A stretch of 64,000 nucleotides of DNA from Zoroaster sp. YZ-2022. Lineage: Eukaryota; Echinodermata; Asteroidea; Forcipulatida; Zoroasteridae. The stretch is taken from the NCBI GenBank assembly GCA_029582265.1, contig CM055828.1, forward strand, positions 1,466,902-1,530,901. Direction: 5' to 3'. The position numbers and the translations under genes were made by a program. Within the stretch, counting starts at the first letter, position 1. Each line of letters begins with the position of its first letter. Below the pieces are notes generated by a model that was given only the letters and a program-made list of their open reading frames with translations, was not told the DNA's origin and searched no databases. Shown piece by piece: positions 20,280-34,100 of this stretch.

Positions 20280-23200
20280 TTTCTTTTAATCAAAATTTAT
20301 GTAGTGTATCTTTCAGAGGTACACAATGTTGGTAATTGTCTTGTTCATGTAACTTTATTGTAAACTATAGGAAGCAGTAATTTCCAGTTGTGAGGTTAAT
20401 CATATTTTTATTTATTTATTATTTTTATACTAAAACTGTATTGATATTTCATTACTCTATTATATTTCGTAACCAATGTATTCTGTTGGTTCACATATAA
20501 CCAATACTTTAATTAAGTAGGTGTAAGTCAAAATTAAACGTGCTATTTAAGGTGTCAAAAAGTTGCCAGTGTTCAAAATTTAAATAACTGTGAAAGTGTG
20601 GAAATTGTTTTATTGCCAGTGTTTCAAAAATAGCATTTTAGAACTAATTTAAAGTGTATTTTTACTGTTTTGTGGAAAGAGTGTTAGGAATGACATTCAA
20701 AATAATTGTTAAACTCTGAAAAAGTGCGTCCGAACTGGTTAATTATCTGATACTATACCCCGCTCTATGAACATTGATTGCTGTGTACTTTTCCCCCCGT
20801 TGTACAAAATGGTCTAGTCCATTGACCCATCTAACAGGAGATAAACTATGCAGTGCACGGAGGTCAGTGCACACACAGGAAACCGGGGCACACAGCTCTG
20901 TATTCTTTTCTGCTCAAATAGGGGCCAAAGTTTTTCATATGAATACATAATATGACAGGAACATACCCAAACTGCCAAATACTAACCCAAAATACAGAGA
21001 CTCTGCACATTCTAAAAGCTTCTTATAAGTGTTTGAAAAGCTGAAGTGATACGTTTAATGATCAAATTAGTGGCCGGGCTACATAAAAGGTTTTGTGTTA
21101 TGGACTGGGCTACACTATTGGTAGGCCACGTGGTATACATACATTAACCATCGTGCATACTGATTCCACACAACGTGTTATTTCAATGGAAATGTCCAGT
21201 TTGTGTATGACCGCATACCCCATCCAAAACAAAAACATGACAAATATGACAAATAATGTATTTTTTCTCTTTTGCAAAAAGAAAGAAATTTTAATTCAGA
21301 ATGAAATTTAAAGAAAATTAACTTACGATTTGTTTTTAATTCAGCAGCCATCATTATGAGGAGATACTGTTTTTATTGATAGGTCTACACCGATCTGACG
21401 GTTAACTAAATGTAACAATTTCACTGAGAATTTGATTATTTAGCAAAAACAGCTGTCCACCATTAAAATGTGACCGCTGCCGAACGACAAAGTGATTTAA
21501 ACACGCTGTATACCGACGATATCGACCATTCATCATAATATTACAAAGAGTGTGCAGAGCTTTGGCGCTGCTGTAAATGTTTGTATAATGATGTGGCTTG
21601 ACACCGTTATAAATTTGACCACCGATGAATTAGAACTTATGACTTAGGACCACAAACCATGTCTGTTTGTTTATAAATGTTAATACAAGGTATAATTTAT
21701 TATAACTAATGATGGTCATAATAGGTCCCTATCGTCGTGAAATATACGACGACTCTTGCATGTAAAGCTTATTCGAGAAGTGATATCTACTATAAACATA
21801 CTCGTTACATTGACACTCGTTGAATCAGGGGATGAAGTTAGACTTGCACAGAAAAGGGCTCCGCCGTTTCAACAAAAGTTAATGCGAGATCCAGGGCTAT
21901 TTTAATATAAAGTAGGATATTATATACTATAAATGTACATTTCTTGATGTTTCAATTCATTCATATTTAGGCCTAATTTATTTTGGTATAATGAGTTATT
22001 CTTGGTTTTTTAAATAAAAATAAAGCAGGCTTACACCTTCTGGTGCGTATGATAGAATCTCTTTCTATCAATAGTTAGTTTTTTCATCTCCATCACTCAA
22101 TCAGCAATACACATTTATTTATGGAACATTTAATTGAGTTGTGTAACGGACAACACTCGCAATGTCGCTAATTCAGTATTGCCGCTAGAGGTCGCAGAAA
22201 GGAATCTTAGTCAAAATCAAGGGTCTCAAACAGCAGCTTCGGATGATAAGATACATGTAGGGTCATTGTTGTTCTTCATCACAATATATCTTAAAGCTTC
22301 GTGAAAATTGTAATAAGATCCACAAAGAAAACTGTGCATGAGTAAACGTATCGAATACAAACATAACGACTAACTTGCAAAAAGGGCAAATTACTTTAAT
22401 TATCTAAACTTAAGTAATATCTAATAATAACACAATTAATTAGTATTTGTACCTCCTTGCATCCGTTGACTTTTCAGGGCTAGGTCGAACTAATACAATC
22501 AAAACAGATCTACATTTATTTATTTGCATGTACCAAGATGGCAGCCTCCATGAGTTCAAAACAATGTGCTTATAATGTGTGTGTTTGTGTGTGTACTCCA
22601 CTCAGTGGGTTCAGAGAGGGCGCTGTAGAAAAACTATGGGCTTATCAATACTGCATTAACAAGTTGGTTTAAGTTACTAAAATATTCAGCCAAAATAACC
22701 ATAACCTGTTATGTTGCTATAGAGACTATTGGGCATATATCTGTGGGCATATATCTCTCATACAATATAAAAACTTGTTAAGCCCAGACTTTTACAGGGG
22801 TATATCAAAAGTATAATGACCTTTGAGAGACCTTCCTGCTGATAATAGTACTTGAAGCACATTTTTTCTTTCTCTTTAGAAGATCAAAAGAAGACCAAAA
22901 TTTCCTAATGTCATATCTTGGTTTGTAATATTCATATTGACAACTCGCCCCATTTATAGTCACTTTAAAATGGGGGATACTGCATTAATGTGCATTCTAT
23001 CAGATTAAGATAAACATTTGGATTTGATTTGACTTTTTAAATTTTCTTTTTTACTGAGGGCTGATTCATAGATGAAGGCTTATCAAGATGCCATCACGGA
23101 CTGTCTGAAAGTCGAAAGTAAAAAGGAACAAAAACGTACAAAAACATATTGTATGACTTAAAAGTTTTCATGAAGCAAACCACTAGGCGGGATACCGGTA

Positions 23201-25936
23201 CATTATCTATTAATTTGAGTAACGCAATGTTTCTGCTTAATTTCCTTAATTTTCTGTTTATATATATTTATTAATTTACCAAGACCTCCCGTATTTCAAA
23301 ATAAGGAAAAAGTGCCAACACCGAATTATTATCCCAAATCTTGGATATTTTAAACAAATTTGGAGGTGTTATTTGTTTATTTATCCTGAAACACTACAAT
23401 TTTAGAACAGTTAAAACGGTAATTAACTTGCAGTAAGTGGGAGAGAAAACAAATATTGTTGCTCCGCGGATGAATATTATACTTATTAGGAAATGAAACG
23501 CGTCACTGAGCCTTCAGTTGTAACCATGCCAGGATGATTTAGGCCTCTGAATCACCATACAGGAAGAGATTTAGGCCTCTGAATCACCATACACCATACG
23601 AAAAACACTACCATCTTGGATGCCAGGAGCTGAACTGGAAGCGTTTTTCGCGATCTTTTTATGAGCTTGATTCTTATTGGCCACACGATTTAATGAATAA
23701 TTATGAGACACGTGACGGTATCGTAATGTGCATAGACCCAAGCTCATCACAGTTTCGCTCGCATGTTGTGTATATTTACATACGTCACGTTTGATTTTGT
23801 ATTCATGAGCGAATATAACTATATATTACTCTTTCATTTTACCTTCATACCATTTACACATTTTTAAGGTAAAAATAAAGTTAAAAAATTGTGCAATGGG
23901 AACGGTACGAGACTTTTGCTTTTTAAAGCATTTACACGAAATAGTTCCTCACTGAATATTAGTCTTTGGTCCCATAAAGTTGAGATATTGTACCGGAACC
24001 TAGTTAGACCTTTCACTTCCAGGGATTCTGATGACTTACTACGTATTCTAATATTGATGACTACCCCATGGAGCGCAAACATTGGCGCCCAGTAGTTCAA
24101 TACAAACATTATTTCTTCTGCGGTGTTCCATTACCTCCCATAAATCGCCTTTTATCTGATTTGACCTTAAACTGACCTCTTCTACCTCATATTTATATTT
24201 ATCAAGTCAGTATTCGCAAGCATCAACAATGGCAATTCTGCAATAGAGACTTGATTTATGTGTGTCGACACTATCATAAAGGGATTGTTTTACAAAAAAT
24301 TATAATAATTTTATATTCCCGCATCAGTCGGTAAATAAAAAATATTAATCTCAAATTAATTGAGGTTGGAGCGCTCGAGCACCTGGAAATTTCGTAAAAT
24401 GTTTTATCGGAACATCAATCATTTCGTTTTAGAAAAGAAAGCAAATACTTTGAAATGAGATATTTTCATGAAGTAATAGGCAAAAGCTTTTACTGTAAAA
24501 CCATTATTTTCATTGTTTTTTAAAAGGAAATTTGTAATTTTAAAGCAAGTAACATCCTGTCCTAAAGTAAAATATGTTCCGATGAAAAAAAATTGCCTGT
24601 GACGGGTTCGAAGTTATCAGGGGGCAATCGACATTTGGCCGGTAAGGAGGCGTGAATGAGCTACCCTCAGCTGCCCCAGTAATTCAACCCGTTTAAAAAT
24701 ACCAACAAAAATATTCAGCACAACGAAGTCTACTGAGTTATAACAAATGAGTACGTTGTGTTTAATTAATTTCCCCACTTGTTTTATATTCGAGAGCTGT
24801 GTGCAGTGACGTGTCAATAGAAAATTATAAAAAGGGAAATACAACAATGGTAATTAAACGATTATCAAATTATTATCTGAAAGCTTAGTTGGTGTAAGGT
24901 TGGTATACACATATCAATCATCCTGTGTTTTCATTTAAAATATATTTAAAAAAATATGGTTTTATGTCAATTTACAAAAAGTTGTCATCCGTCAACGTTT
25001 TATAAAACAAAATCATACAAAAATAGTTTGTAGTCGTTTCCTCAAAACATTTTTGTGATATATTTTCTGATAATGAGTCTAAAGGGTTGAAATGTATGTA
25101 CGCTACCAAATATCAATGTTTTACCTTCACTTTATTAAAATGGATTCATCCTTTTCAGTCAACGTTTTTTCACAGTCATTTATTATATCAAGTCATATAT
25201 GTATAGATTTAATCAACGCAGTTTATTTAAAAAAATAAATAAATAAATAAACAGACAGAAGAGCACGCTTTTAGTAAGTACCGTACATTTACAGTTTCTG
25301 AATAATAGGGATTTTTTTACGGTTTATGAATGTTTTTCTAAAAATAGAGCACTTGATATTTCGTATCATAATTGTTTTACGAAATATACTTCCATCTGAT
25401 AAAAATGTTTAATTTATACAATGCCTTTAACTGACATATGTTTCCGTTTTCATTAACTACCGTACGTCAAATACGATAAATAAATAAACCTCATCTGACT
25501 TCTGTGCTGTGTGATCTTGCAACAGTGAGTAAATCTGTCAAGGAATAATTTATAGTCTTCATTCAAGTGGAACTTATGGACCCAAGACTCCGCCATAAAA
25601 TTGATCAATAATTGAAGCATGAAACAGACGTCTGATTTCATCAAATTAGTGTGGATAGTTTATTGTAAACCACGCATAGTGAGATGTATAGGACGTAGGG
25701 CGTATGAACACCAAAGAGTTACCAGTATGTGCTGCGGCTGTACGTGCAGCAGTGTGTATGTAATACTTGATGATCTCTCAGTGTATATGCTGAACGCAAT
25801 ACGATCGCGTCACCTGCGGGAATGCCATAATATCGTTCTATCGTCCAGCCAAAGGCAAGTGGATTTATGCTAGGTCAGTGGATCACGGACACGTGTGATA
25901 TTAATGATGAGGCGAGTGTGGTATTAACTTGCTATT
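20280..25936. other. Non-coding stretch, remainder of the large intron
   Basis: No coding region supported. At 23537-23593 a 26-bp block starting GATTTAGGCCTCTGAATCAC is tandemly duplicated with a 5-bp spacer. At 22725-22755 TGGGCATATATCT is duplicated. AGGGCGCTGT occurs at 22617. Frames at 23864-24109 on both strands have no supporting features. Confidence 0.5.
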
Positions 25937-26087
25937 ATGCAGAAGCTTAACCAAAAAGATGTAAGCTATGTTTCTGTACCTTCTGGAACACCGGCGGCGA
26001 CATCTAGATTGTCACGGGGAGAAAAAGCATTTCAGACGGGCAAAACACCAGATCAACACCAGATACTTCAGCGGTCTCTTTTTCCAG
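25937..26087 (+). CDS. Possible alternative 5' extension of exon B
   Basis: ATG at 25937 opens a frame continuous with exon B (MQKLNQKDVSYVSVPSGTPA...). It contains the polypyrimidine tract and acceptor at 26075-26087, so it is coding only if transcription starts locally. The composition (Thr, Gln, Arg) does not decide the question. Confidence 0.3.
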
Positions 26088-26210
26088 TTGATGGTGGCAC
26101 CGCGGCAGGGGACGATATGTCATCGGCTAAGAAGACGCGGGAATTTCGTCAGATACGAAAGTGCAAGAGTGCTGCTACATTTACCATTGACGGATTCAGT
26201 TACACCATAG
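26088..26210 (+). CDS. Probable second coding exon (exon B) of the same gene
   Basis: A strong acceptor (TCTCTTTTTCCAG, ending 26087) and a donor (ATAG|GTCAGT at 26211) bound a 123-nt exon with phase 1 at both ends. Joined to the lone G left by exon A it reads V-D-G-G-T-A-A-G-D-D-M-S-S-A-K-K and ends KCKSAATFTIDGFSYTIG. The motif RQIRKCKSAATFTIDG looks like a conserved regulatory segment (basic, Ser/Thr phospho-site type), but I cannot name the family. The frame is also open back to an ATG at 25937, so an alternative first exon 25937-26210 with the same phase 1 donor is equally possible. Downstream exons are not identified in the window. Confidence 0.55.
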   Translation: MMVAPRQGTICHRLRRRGNFVRYESARVLLHLPLTDSVTP

Positions 26211-29200
26211 GTCAGTGGTTTTATGCATATTGCATGTGTTTATATTTTACGATTATTCTGTTTGACGTCAAGGCACATTTCACGGTAACAGATCAATATT
26301 TTTCCTGCCCATAGAAAAACGCGAATATAAATAGAAACTACCACACTCTTTGGGCAATGGAGAACTATAGCGTACGTAATTCATCACCCACAACTAGATA
26401 CTGGCATCATGTCATCAGCCATGGCGTTCTTAGCTATCATGATCAATCATACAGTAGTCGGGCCAATCAACTATGCTGTCATAAATACATGGAATTATCA
26501 ATTTACCTTAGGCGACCATTGTTAAATTCACCGAGCTTAAATATGGAAAAGATTACAATGAAATGGGTTGCTCTTGTTTGTCCGAAACCTTAAATCAAAT
26601 CAAAAAGTGCAAACCAAAGAGGATATATGTTTTGGCTCTCCATAACCACTTCCGAGTCAGTATTACAACATAATCGAGATGCCTGGGTTATTTCCAAATG
26701 GCAATGGTGGCGTCTTTTGATAATTTGTTAATCTTTGTTGTCTCAGTGTTGACACATTCTTTGATGTATTTACTGAAACATATTAGTTTTAATGCTACAG
26801 TTTAAATGGTTTGTGGCTGAAACAAAACCGTAGAAACATGTCAACTTCCTTCACAATATCTTGTGAGATCTTTTTGCCTTATAACTTAACCAGTGACCTT
26901 CGATCTCGATCATCACATCACCGACTCCCAGCCTCGATCCGATTTCTCAGACTATAGAAGTTCACTTTGAAAAAATGTTTAGGTACAACTCGCAAAATAG
27001 AAGCCTTCTACCTTCTGTGTATGCATCTGTTCGACTAGGTGGTTTGATTATTATGCATATCACGAATCTGTCATTGGTGTATATCATTAACATAGATACT
27101 ATATCATTCAAATTAATATAAGACTGACAACCAAAGTGTCTGTCGGAATACTAATGTGAAAACTAATCTAACCACACGACTGTGGTTGTTTTTTTAGTAG
27201 ATCAACAGTAAGAGAATATGCACGCGATGTGTATTTTTCTTCTATTTGCCATGACCCTTAAAAGTTCAAAGTGGGATATATAATTGAAGCGTTACTTACA
27301 TCCATGTCATGAATACGTGCTTATTATGCCTAGCTTTACCGAAAGAGTGGTATGAGACCTATTGCTTCTTTTGTCGATAAACATTTAGAAAACATATGCC
27401 TCCTTATTTCCGTGAAGCAGTCAAAACATGAACACTTTTCTTATTGATCCAGAAAGGTTGTGATTTGTCGTTTTCCCGAAGCGGTGAGAACCCAATCCTA
27501 TTTCTTCGATATCTTGAATCATTTAAAATAAAGAGATCTGATTGTAACATTATGAACATAGGCATGTTTGTTCGTATTGTTCTCATACAGTGAGAACGTT
27601 CTTTCTTCCTTGCTCTCAAACACAAAAAACGTAAAATTTTCATCTTCTTTTCCCTGAAACATATTTTACATTGACACATTTTCCTTTTCTTCATCCCCAA
27701 TATTTCAAATTCAGTAATTCCTGAAATGTGCTATATGGTGTTGAATTTATTTAGTTAGTAGAATGTAATAATTTATTGCATGATTCGAGTGACTTGATCG
27801 CCCCTTCCTCGCTTGTTTTTCCTTCTAACAAAAGCAGTCCTGTAGGCCTATATGATAAGACTCACTGCATGCGCAGCATTTATTATTCTAACCATACAAA
27901 ATATTGGAGTACCGTTCTTTGTTATCCCGAGCGTTCCTAAGGCTCCTATAAATGTGTCGTGGATCTTAAAAAGCTTTCCATTAAACCTGGTCAGAAGAAT
28001 CAAGTTGGACAACCTAAATGCGTGTCGTCAGCTGTCAAAGAACTGCCAGTATCCGTCCAACCTGGCATTATTATTATTAATCAGAGTATAACTGCGAAAT
28101 GGTGGACTGTCTTATAAAGTGGATCGGTACACTCACCTCCGATTACTCGATTTGTATTGATTTTGTTTCGCCAGTAAAGTATTAACAAGCTTTTCGCTCT
28201 GACAAAATTTATTTTGATTGACAATATTACTGGTGAGGCTATATCGAAGTCTATTATCCATATATAAAAATATAAGGAAGAGAGGGGCCAAAAGAGATTG
28301 TTTTCCCCTTTCACGGTCACTCAGTGTGACCCTCATTCGCAACCCTGGATCTGCCCCTGTTCAGGGATACACTTCTCGGTCATTGCCTAAGAAATTATAC
28401 CGTTTCAAGGCTATATGTACCTTTTATTTCGCTTTTAATCAGGCAGCAAGGATATGTTTGGTCATTTTGTTTTAATTTCCATTATCTGGTTTATGTCCTC
28501 AGTGCCATGTATATCTAACTCGCATATCAAACACGATAAACAATTTAACATCGAATAACAATTATGTTAATATTTTATATAATCAGTATGTTTATATAGC
28601 CTAAATCAGATTAAAATATTAACCCATTATTCTATATTTTCCAAGTTAAAGAAGTCACATGATCGTTGCTGCTGTTTTTCTTGTTGACAAAAAAATCCAG
28701 TTAAACAAAATGTATCTTTAAGTCGTCATAAAAAGGATCATGCACAAAGTTATGTGGGTATTACAGTGGTTTAACCATAGAGCAATAATTAACATAATGA
28801 GACTATACCCAGTTTTACCCTTACACCATTTCATCTTTTTATAGGCACCAGTGTGGTTTGGTTACAACCCCATGCAGACTGGTGTTTTTTAACCGTAGGC
28901 ATACACGAAATCTTATATCTTTCAAGATAAAGTTACACTGCTAATAGCATTGTACTACTCAAACGTAATGTATAGCTTTACTAATGACAGTCGACGGTAG
29001 TCGCGTGTGCTTGGAATCTCATCTCCACACGCTGATTTGATTGAGAAACTCAAATTGAATGTGTCCTCCAAACTGTGCGTTAATGCGACACAATCCATAG
29101 GTCTGTGAGTAAGGGCCATGAAGCAACTTTGATTCTATTGGTCTTGAATTTTCTCTGACAGTGGTTACGAGTCAGATTCTTGCTTTTCGAAGGATTACAA

Positions 29201-29606
29201 CTATGTCATCGCGGATAAATTGTTGCTTTGGTTAATAAATGGAAACCTCCCTTAAATTAATTTGTATCATTCATTGATTTTCCGAGTTGAATTGCCAAGT
29301 GTGGAATTTTGTGAAATTGTACTAAAATAAGCTCAGACCCTAAAGTGGTAGGAGCATACCTATATATCTCTTTCCTTTATATCAATAATGAAACTGCAGC
29401 CTCGCAGTCCGTAGATATTCGTTAATATTACAGCGATATTTTATTTTAATGAAGGTACTTTAATGAAGTATACGCCTTGCTTCTTGTCAACAAATCCCAA
29501 AATTCGCTTTTATAATTAAAATCATGGCCTTGAATGACTGTAATGGATCTGGGAGCATGTTAAAATCCGATGGATGTGAATATTTGATGTTTGCTTCATA
29601 TGCGCA

Positions 29607-29608
<2 letters not shown>
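26211..29608. other. Non-coding stretch with a hAT-end-like remnant
   Basis: CCCTGGATCTGCCCCTG at 28344-28360 is the reverse complement of CAGGGGCAGATCCAGGG, a hAT-type end; no partner end or target duplication was found. Other frames here are short and unsupported. Confidence 0.5.
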
Positions 29609-29647
<39 letters not shown>

Positions 29648-29697
29648 GGCGCTTGATATAGCGCCCAATACAAATGAAGGCCTCTGGGCGCTTTACA
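29609..29697 (-). mobile_element. L2-like 3' end with a (TAA)n tail
   Basis: (TAA)n at 29609-29647 is followed by GGCGCTTGATATAGCGCCCA and CTGGGCGCTTTACAT, the reverse complement of the AAAGCGC...GCGCTATAT 3' tail also seen at 1681-1730. The element would extend to the right into A-rich sequence up to about 30060, but no ORF survives. Confidence 0.75.
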
Positions 29698-30506
29698 TAT
29701 ACATGTAAATGTATAAAACTACCAAATATAATTAAATTACCATTCCATATTGTAAATTTACATAGCTAAAAATACACACGAAAAAAAATCTAAAAAATCC
29801 ATAAAATATACATTAAAAGAGTGGCCGGCACTCATAAGTCTTAAAAGTAAACTATAAAAACAATTATACAAGCATAGAGCATACAACAAATTGCTAAAAA
29901 CCGCAGGGAAAACCCCGGTAAAGTTCATTATAAGAACACATCAAAAAAAAAAAAATCTATAAACAAAAATAAAATAAAAATACGGATGACCCAACACAAA
30001 AGAATGTAAAACCATTTTGAATTTTGAATGTATAACCATATTGAATGTATAACCATTTTGAAGGTAGGCAAAATACACGAAACATACCGGTAGTCTATAG
30101 TGTTTCCTTAGTTACTTTAGTGAAACGTGAAATATTAATATTTCAATCTCACGTACGGATATATTATAAATGTGCACGTCATATTTAACCAAAGTGGGAA
30201 TACGTGTAGCTGCAGTAAATAACATTCATCTAATCCAAATGTGAAGAGATGGGAATAATTTTACCTTCAAGATTATTATTCGCTGATAAAGGTGATTATT
30301 ATACAAAATCTCTTGAGGGCGCTGTTTTAGATGCAGACCTCTTGAAAAATTGTTTTGTTTTCTTTAATTGATTTCGTTTTGATTTCGTCATTTTAATTCC
30401 TTATTAAAAAAAAAGTGCTGTGTTGTATTGTTAACTGTTCCTGGATGTCTGCTCCCTATTTTGATGGAACTGTGGTGCTTTTTATAAACTTAATGTTGCT
30501 GAATAA
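29698..30506. other. A-rich, probably LINE-derived, non-coding
   Basis: The A-rich sequence follows the L2-like end. GTATAACCAT is repeated at 30031 and 30049. No coding region. AGGGCGCTGT at 30316. Confidence 0.45.
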
Positions 30507-31151
30507 TTGGCCTCAGTCTTTGCGGAGTTTGATAATTATCAAGTAGTTATCAAAAATAGAAAGCATAAGAGAGGAGGTGGAGTGGCGTGTTATATTGCCA
30601 ATGGAATTACTTTTGAAACCCTTTCTGATCATACCTGCTGCAATTTTGAATGTATATGGATCAAAGTAACTTTTCCTAAACCAGGCAAACTTGGTGCGTT
30701 TCTTTACATTGGTGCAATGTATTATCCTCCATCAGCTCCTATAGCTGATGAGATCACTGAACATATTTTACACTCGATGGGTGACTTCAACGACCTGGAT
30801 ACATCTGGTGAACTGCGGCTTCACTCAAATCATCAACTTCACTCAAATCATATGAGGTTGCTTGGTGTCATTCAGAATGACTTGAAGTGGGACCTTAACA
30901 CCAATGATATTGTGTCTAAAGCCTCTCGAATGCTGTTCTCTTTATGTATTCTAAAAAAGGCAAAAGTTGCCATTGATGATCTCATAACTGTATATTTATC
31001 ATACGTACGACCTACTATTGAGTATGCTACCAAACAATGTAATTCTATAGAAAGAGTTCAGAAAAGGACACTTAGAATTATTCTACATGATGATTATGGT
31101 TATTATACACTGAGACATATACACTTAGGGATAATCTTCAATCAAAATTAA
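30507..31151 (+). pseudogene. CR1-like LINE ORF2 with several internal in-frame deletions
   Basis: A 214-codon frame begins inside the apurinic-type endonuclease (KHKRGGGVACYIANGITFE, CIWIKVTF, GAMYYPPSAP, then GDFNDLD). It passes directly to the region that in whole elements follows the reverse transcriptase: RLLGVIQNDLKWDLNTND, KASRMLFSLCILKKAKV, VYLSYVRPTIEYA and ERVQKRTLRIIL. The RT domain is absent. Two further short gaps (between EHIL and GDFN, and after IEYA where VWHP-type residues are expected) also keep the frame. The RT-replacing junction (30823-30862) carries a 15-bp tandem duplication CTTCACTCAAATCAT. There is no ATG at the start (TTG at 30507). Probably a relic, although the intact frame is odd. 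Confidence 0.85.
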
Positions 31152-34100
31152 TACGAAAAATATGAATGCATTTTCACTATTGTTCTCGTTTACGACACAG
31201 TGAATTAGCTATATAGGCTTATAATAAATAATAGTTGGTTTATGTTTATCTTGGTTCACATAAAGTAAGTAGACCTATACTCATAAAAAACGCTTCGCCC
31301 ATTATTACCAATGTAAGATTTTCATATTGATTTGCCAATTCCAATTGTTACGAGGGAATAACCTAAGGTGTTAAAATTAAACTAACGGTGTCAATTTATT
31401 CTTCTATGGTGTTCATATTGTGCAAGTTGCCCAATATAAATATTTACCCAATGAACACCATTGGTACAATTTGTAGTAAACAAAAACACACAAATTTAAT
31501 ATTTTTCAATTTACGTTTACACAAATCTACATAGGTTTTAAAGTCTGAAAAATGTTATAAATTTACTCAAACTATTTACGATAAACTATAAATTATAAGG
31601 AAGAAACATTTCAGTTGTCAAAAATATACATTTCCGTGATGTGTATACAGTTCGTCCTAATACCTGTCCTTTGGGTGTTTTTTCTGATATAAGGATTGAT
31701 TATTTCACGGTCAGATGATGTGTGTCAAGTCTAGTCATTAATAAAATCAAATAAATCTCGATGCAGTTTAGCTTTTGTTAATTTTAATTTTACTTGTGGT
31801 CCATTTGAAGTCTATTCATGTACTTATTCATGTCATATATCGACTTGAGTGCATTTATAGCCGGATAATTTAGTGGAACCAATAGATCTCTCAGGAGTAA
31901 TGCATGTCATAATCAAGTATTTGTGGCTGGGGTTTTTATCTGTCATAACTGTCAACCTTTTAAGCGCGAAGTAGTCAAGCTATTATGTGACGTGGGACGG
32001 GGTATTAGGTAAGAAGATCGTTGCATAGAAATATTCTCAGGTATGTTCTTCTTTTCTTTTTTAATTGATTTACCTCATTTTTAGACAACGAAAATGACGT
32101 CAAAGCCTTCATTCACGATGCTACACATAAATGTCGTGCGTCATATACTTTGTAGGTCCTTCAAAGCATCTAGCCTGGATGAACAAGTTCGACTACTCGA
32201 AACATGGACAAGATTTTGTATTTCCTGTGAATTTGTTAAACCACCATGAAATATAGTTTCGGAAAATAAAACCATAACAATGTTAAGTGCATAGGTAGGC
32301 AGATGGACCCAACATTTCTGAGCGTCTGGATACACCACTAGGAGCAAAGGGTTAGAGCTGGTATTTGGATTAGAGTATGGACTAGTTTATGGTTACGGTA
32401 CGCAGTAGAATTGGTTTAGAGGGGGAAGACACTTGGTAATGTGTAGTCGGTTTCGTATCCTTGATTTGGGGGTTATCCGCGATTGGGGTATATCCGCGAT
32501 TGGGGTATTCCTGATATGCTTATATGCCTATTAAAAACCAACGATAAATGAAAAATATTTGTCACCTTCAATTATAGCTGAAAATAATCCACTGTATTAA
32601 AATGTGTTTCATTTATCAATAATATAATGTTTCTACTCGTCGCTGGAAGAAATTAATGCGCCACTCAGTCTTGCAGTACATATTAATTTAATTAATGTAG
32701 TCGTGATTAAACATCACTCGGTGTGTGTTGGTCACGTCTTCAAGAGGAACTGATGTAGGCCAAATACCTACCAGAAAGTCGATATTTTGTCTCTTAACAA
32801 TCGAAATCTGGTTCCAGTCACCTTAAAACCTCATACACAGAAGATATCAACATTATTAATTCTTCAGCTATTTATAATCAATATCAGTTTCATTAATTAC
32901 AATACAGTTCTGAATAAAGTGCAGCTCTGAATATTGCACCCACTTTTAACCCTGTCTGCATTGAACAAAGTAAAATTTAATAAAACCGCCGGCATTACGT
33001 CTCGGCATGAGTGTTGGCAAAAACCATGCTTCTGCTGCTAACGGTGAGACCTTTGGCAGTCCTTGATCTATAGACAAATGAAACACAGCAGGGAACCACA
33101 TCAAGAAAAACACTGCGATATATGTCGAATATGTTTGTATGACCGTCTACCCTTCTTCATCGTCTCCGAATTCGGGCACTCATTCTAGACAAAGCGGCAT
33201 GCGTTTTTCAAAATCACATTGTGCATAAAAGGCTCGTGGTCAAAACATTGAAAAATATTTTATACTAGGATCAGTTCTTTGAATTTAATTTGCACAATGA
33301 CACTGATCGTGGTGCTTATATATATATATTTCATTCATCAGTGATGTTGTGTGTGCCTCATATTATTCAATAATACTTGCGTCTTGTCAATAAAAGACAA
33401 GGTAAGAGGAATAAAAAGCACGTCGTGTTATAAAAGGTAGCCGGTGGCCATTGTTCAACGCGGCATGACTTGAAGTTTTCAGCAGTGCGTCACATTAATT
33501 TGATATCAAAGGGGACCCCCTTAACAGCAGACGACATGTTTTAATGGATTGAGAAAAGTCTCAATGTCAGCTGGCTGCGTGTGAGAGCCAAACCTAAAAC
33601 CTGTTTTTGTGATAACATAACAAAGAGGTGACTCTATACAGGTCTTTCATACTTAGATCCAGGGGGATACCGTCTACATGGAGGACATGGAGAACAATGC
33701 AAAATTGATTACAATTGCATGTAGTACGGTCTCAGTGCGTCGAGTTCTGCAAATGGCTATTATTCGAATCCTTCTTGGCAGCTCGCACCAATTCCCCGTA
33801 CAGGGTTGCCCTCCCCCCCCCTTTTTTTTTTTTTTTTTTACAAAGCTGCACATTATATAGCCCTCTGGCGGTGAAAATACATCCAATGTGTTGAGAGGGG
33901 CTCATTGTCGACTGGTCCCATGCCTTATTCACGAGCCTCAAAGCGTGACGTTAGATCTTCAGGCTAGGCTTCACGGCAGTCCGTTGTTGTATATGTGCGT
34001 GCTCACCAAAAATGTGGGCCGCGCTAGCATTTCAAATTGACGCATGCGTAGTGGTTTCCCCGTTTTCGGGGGAGATTCTACGAAGTTCCCAAGACTGTGT

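Noticed and set aside
33674..33941. Short frames on both strands
   Set aside because: Created by the C10T18 homopolymer tract.
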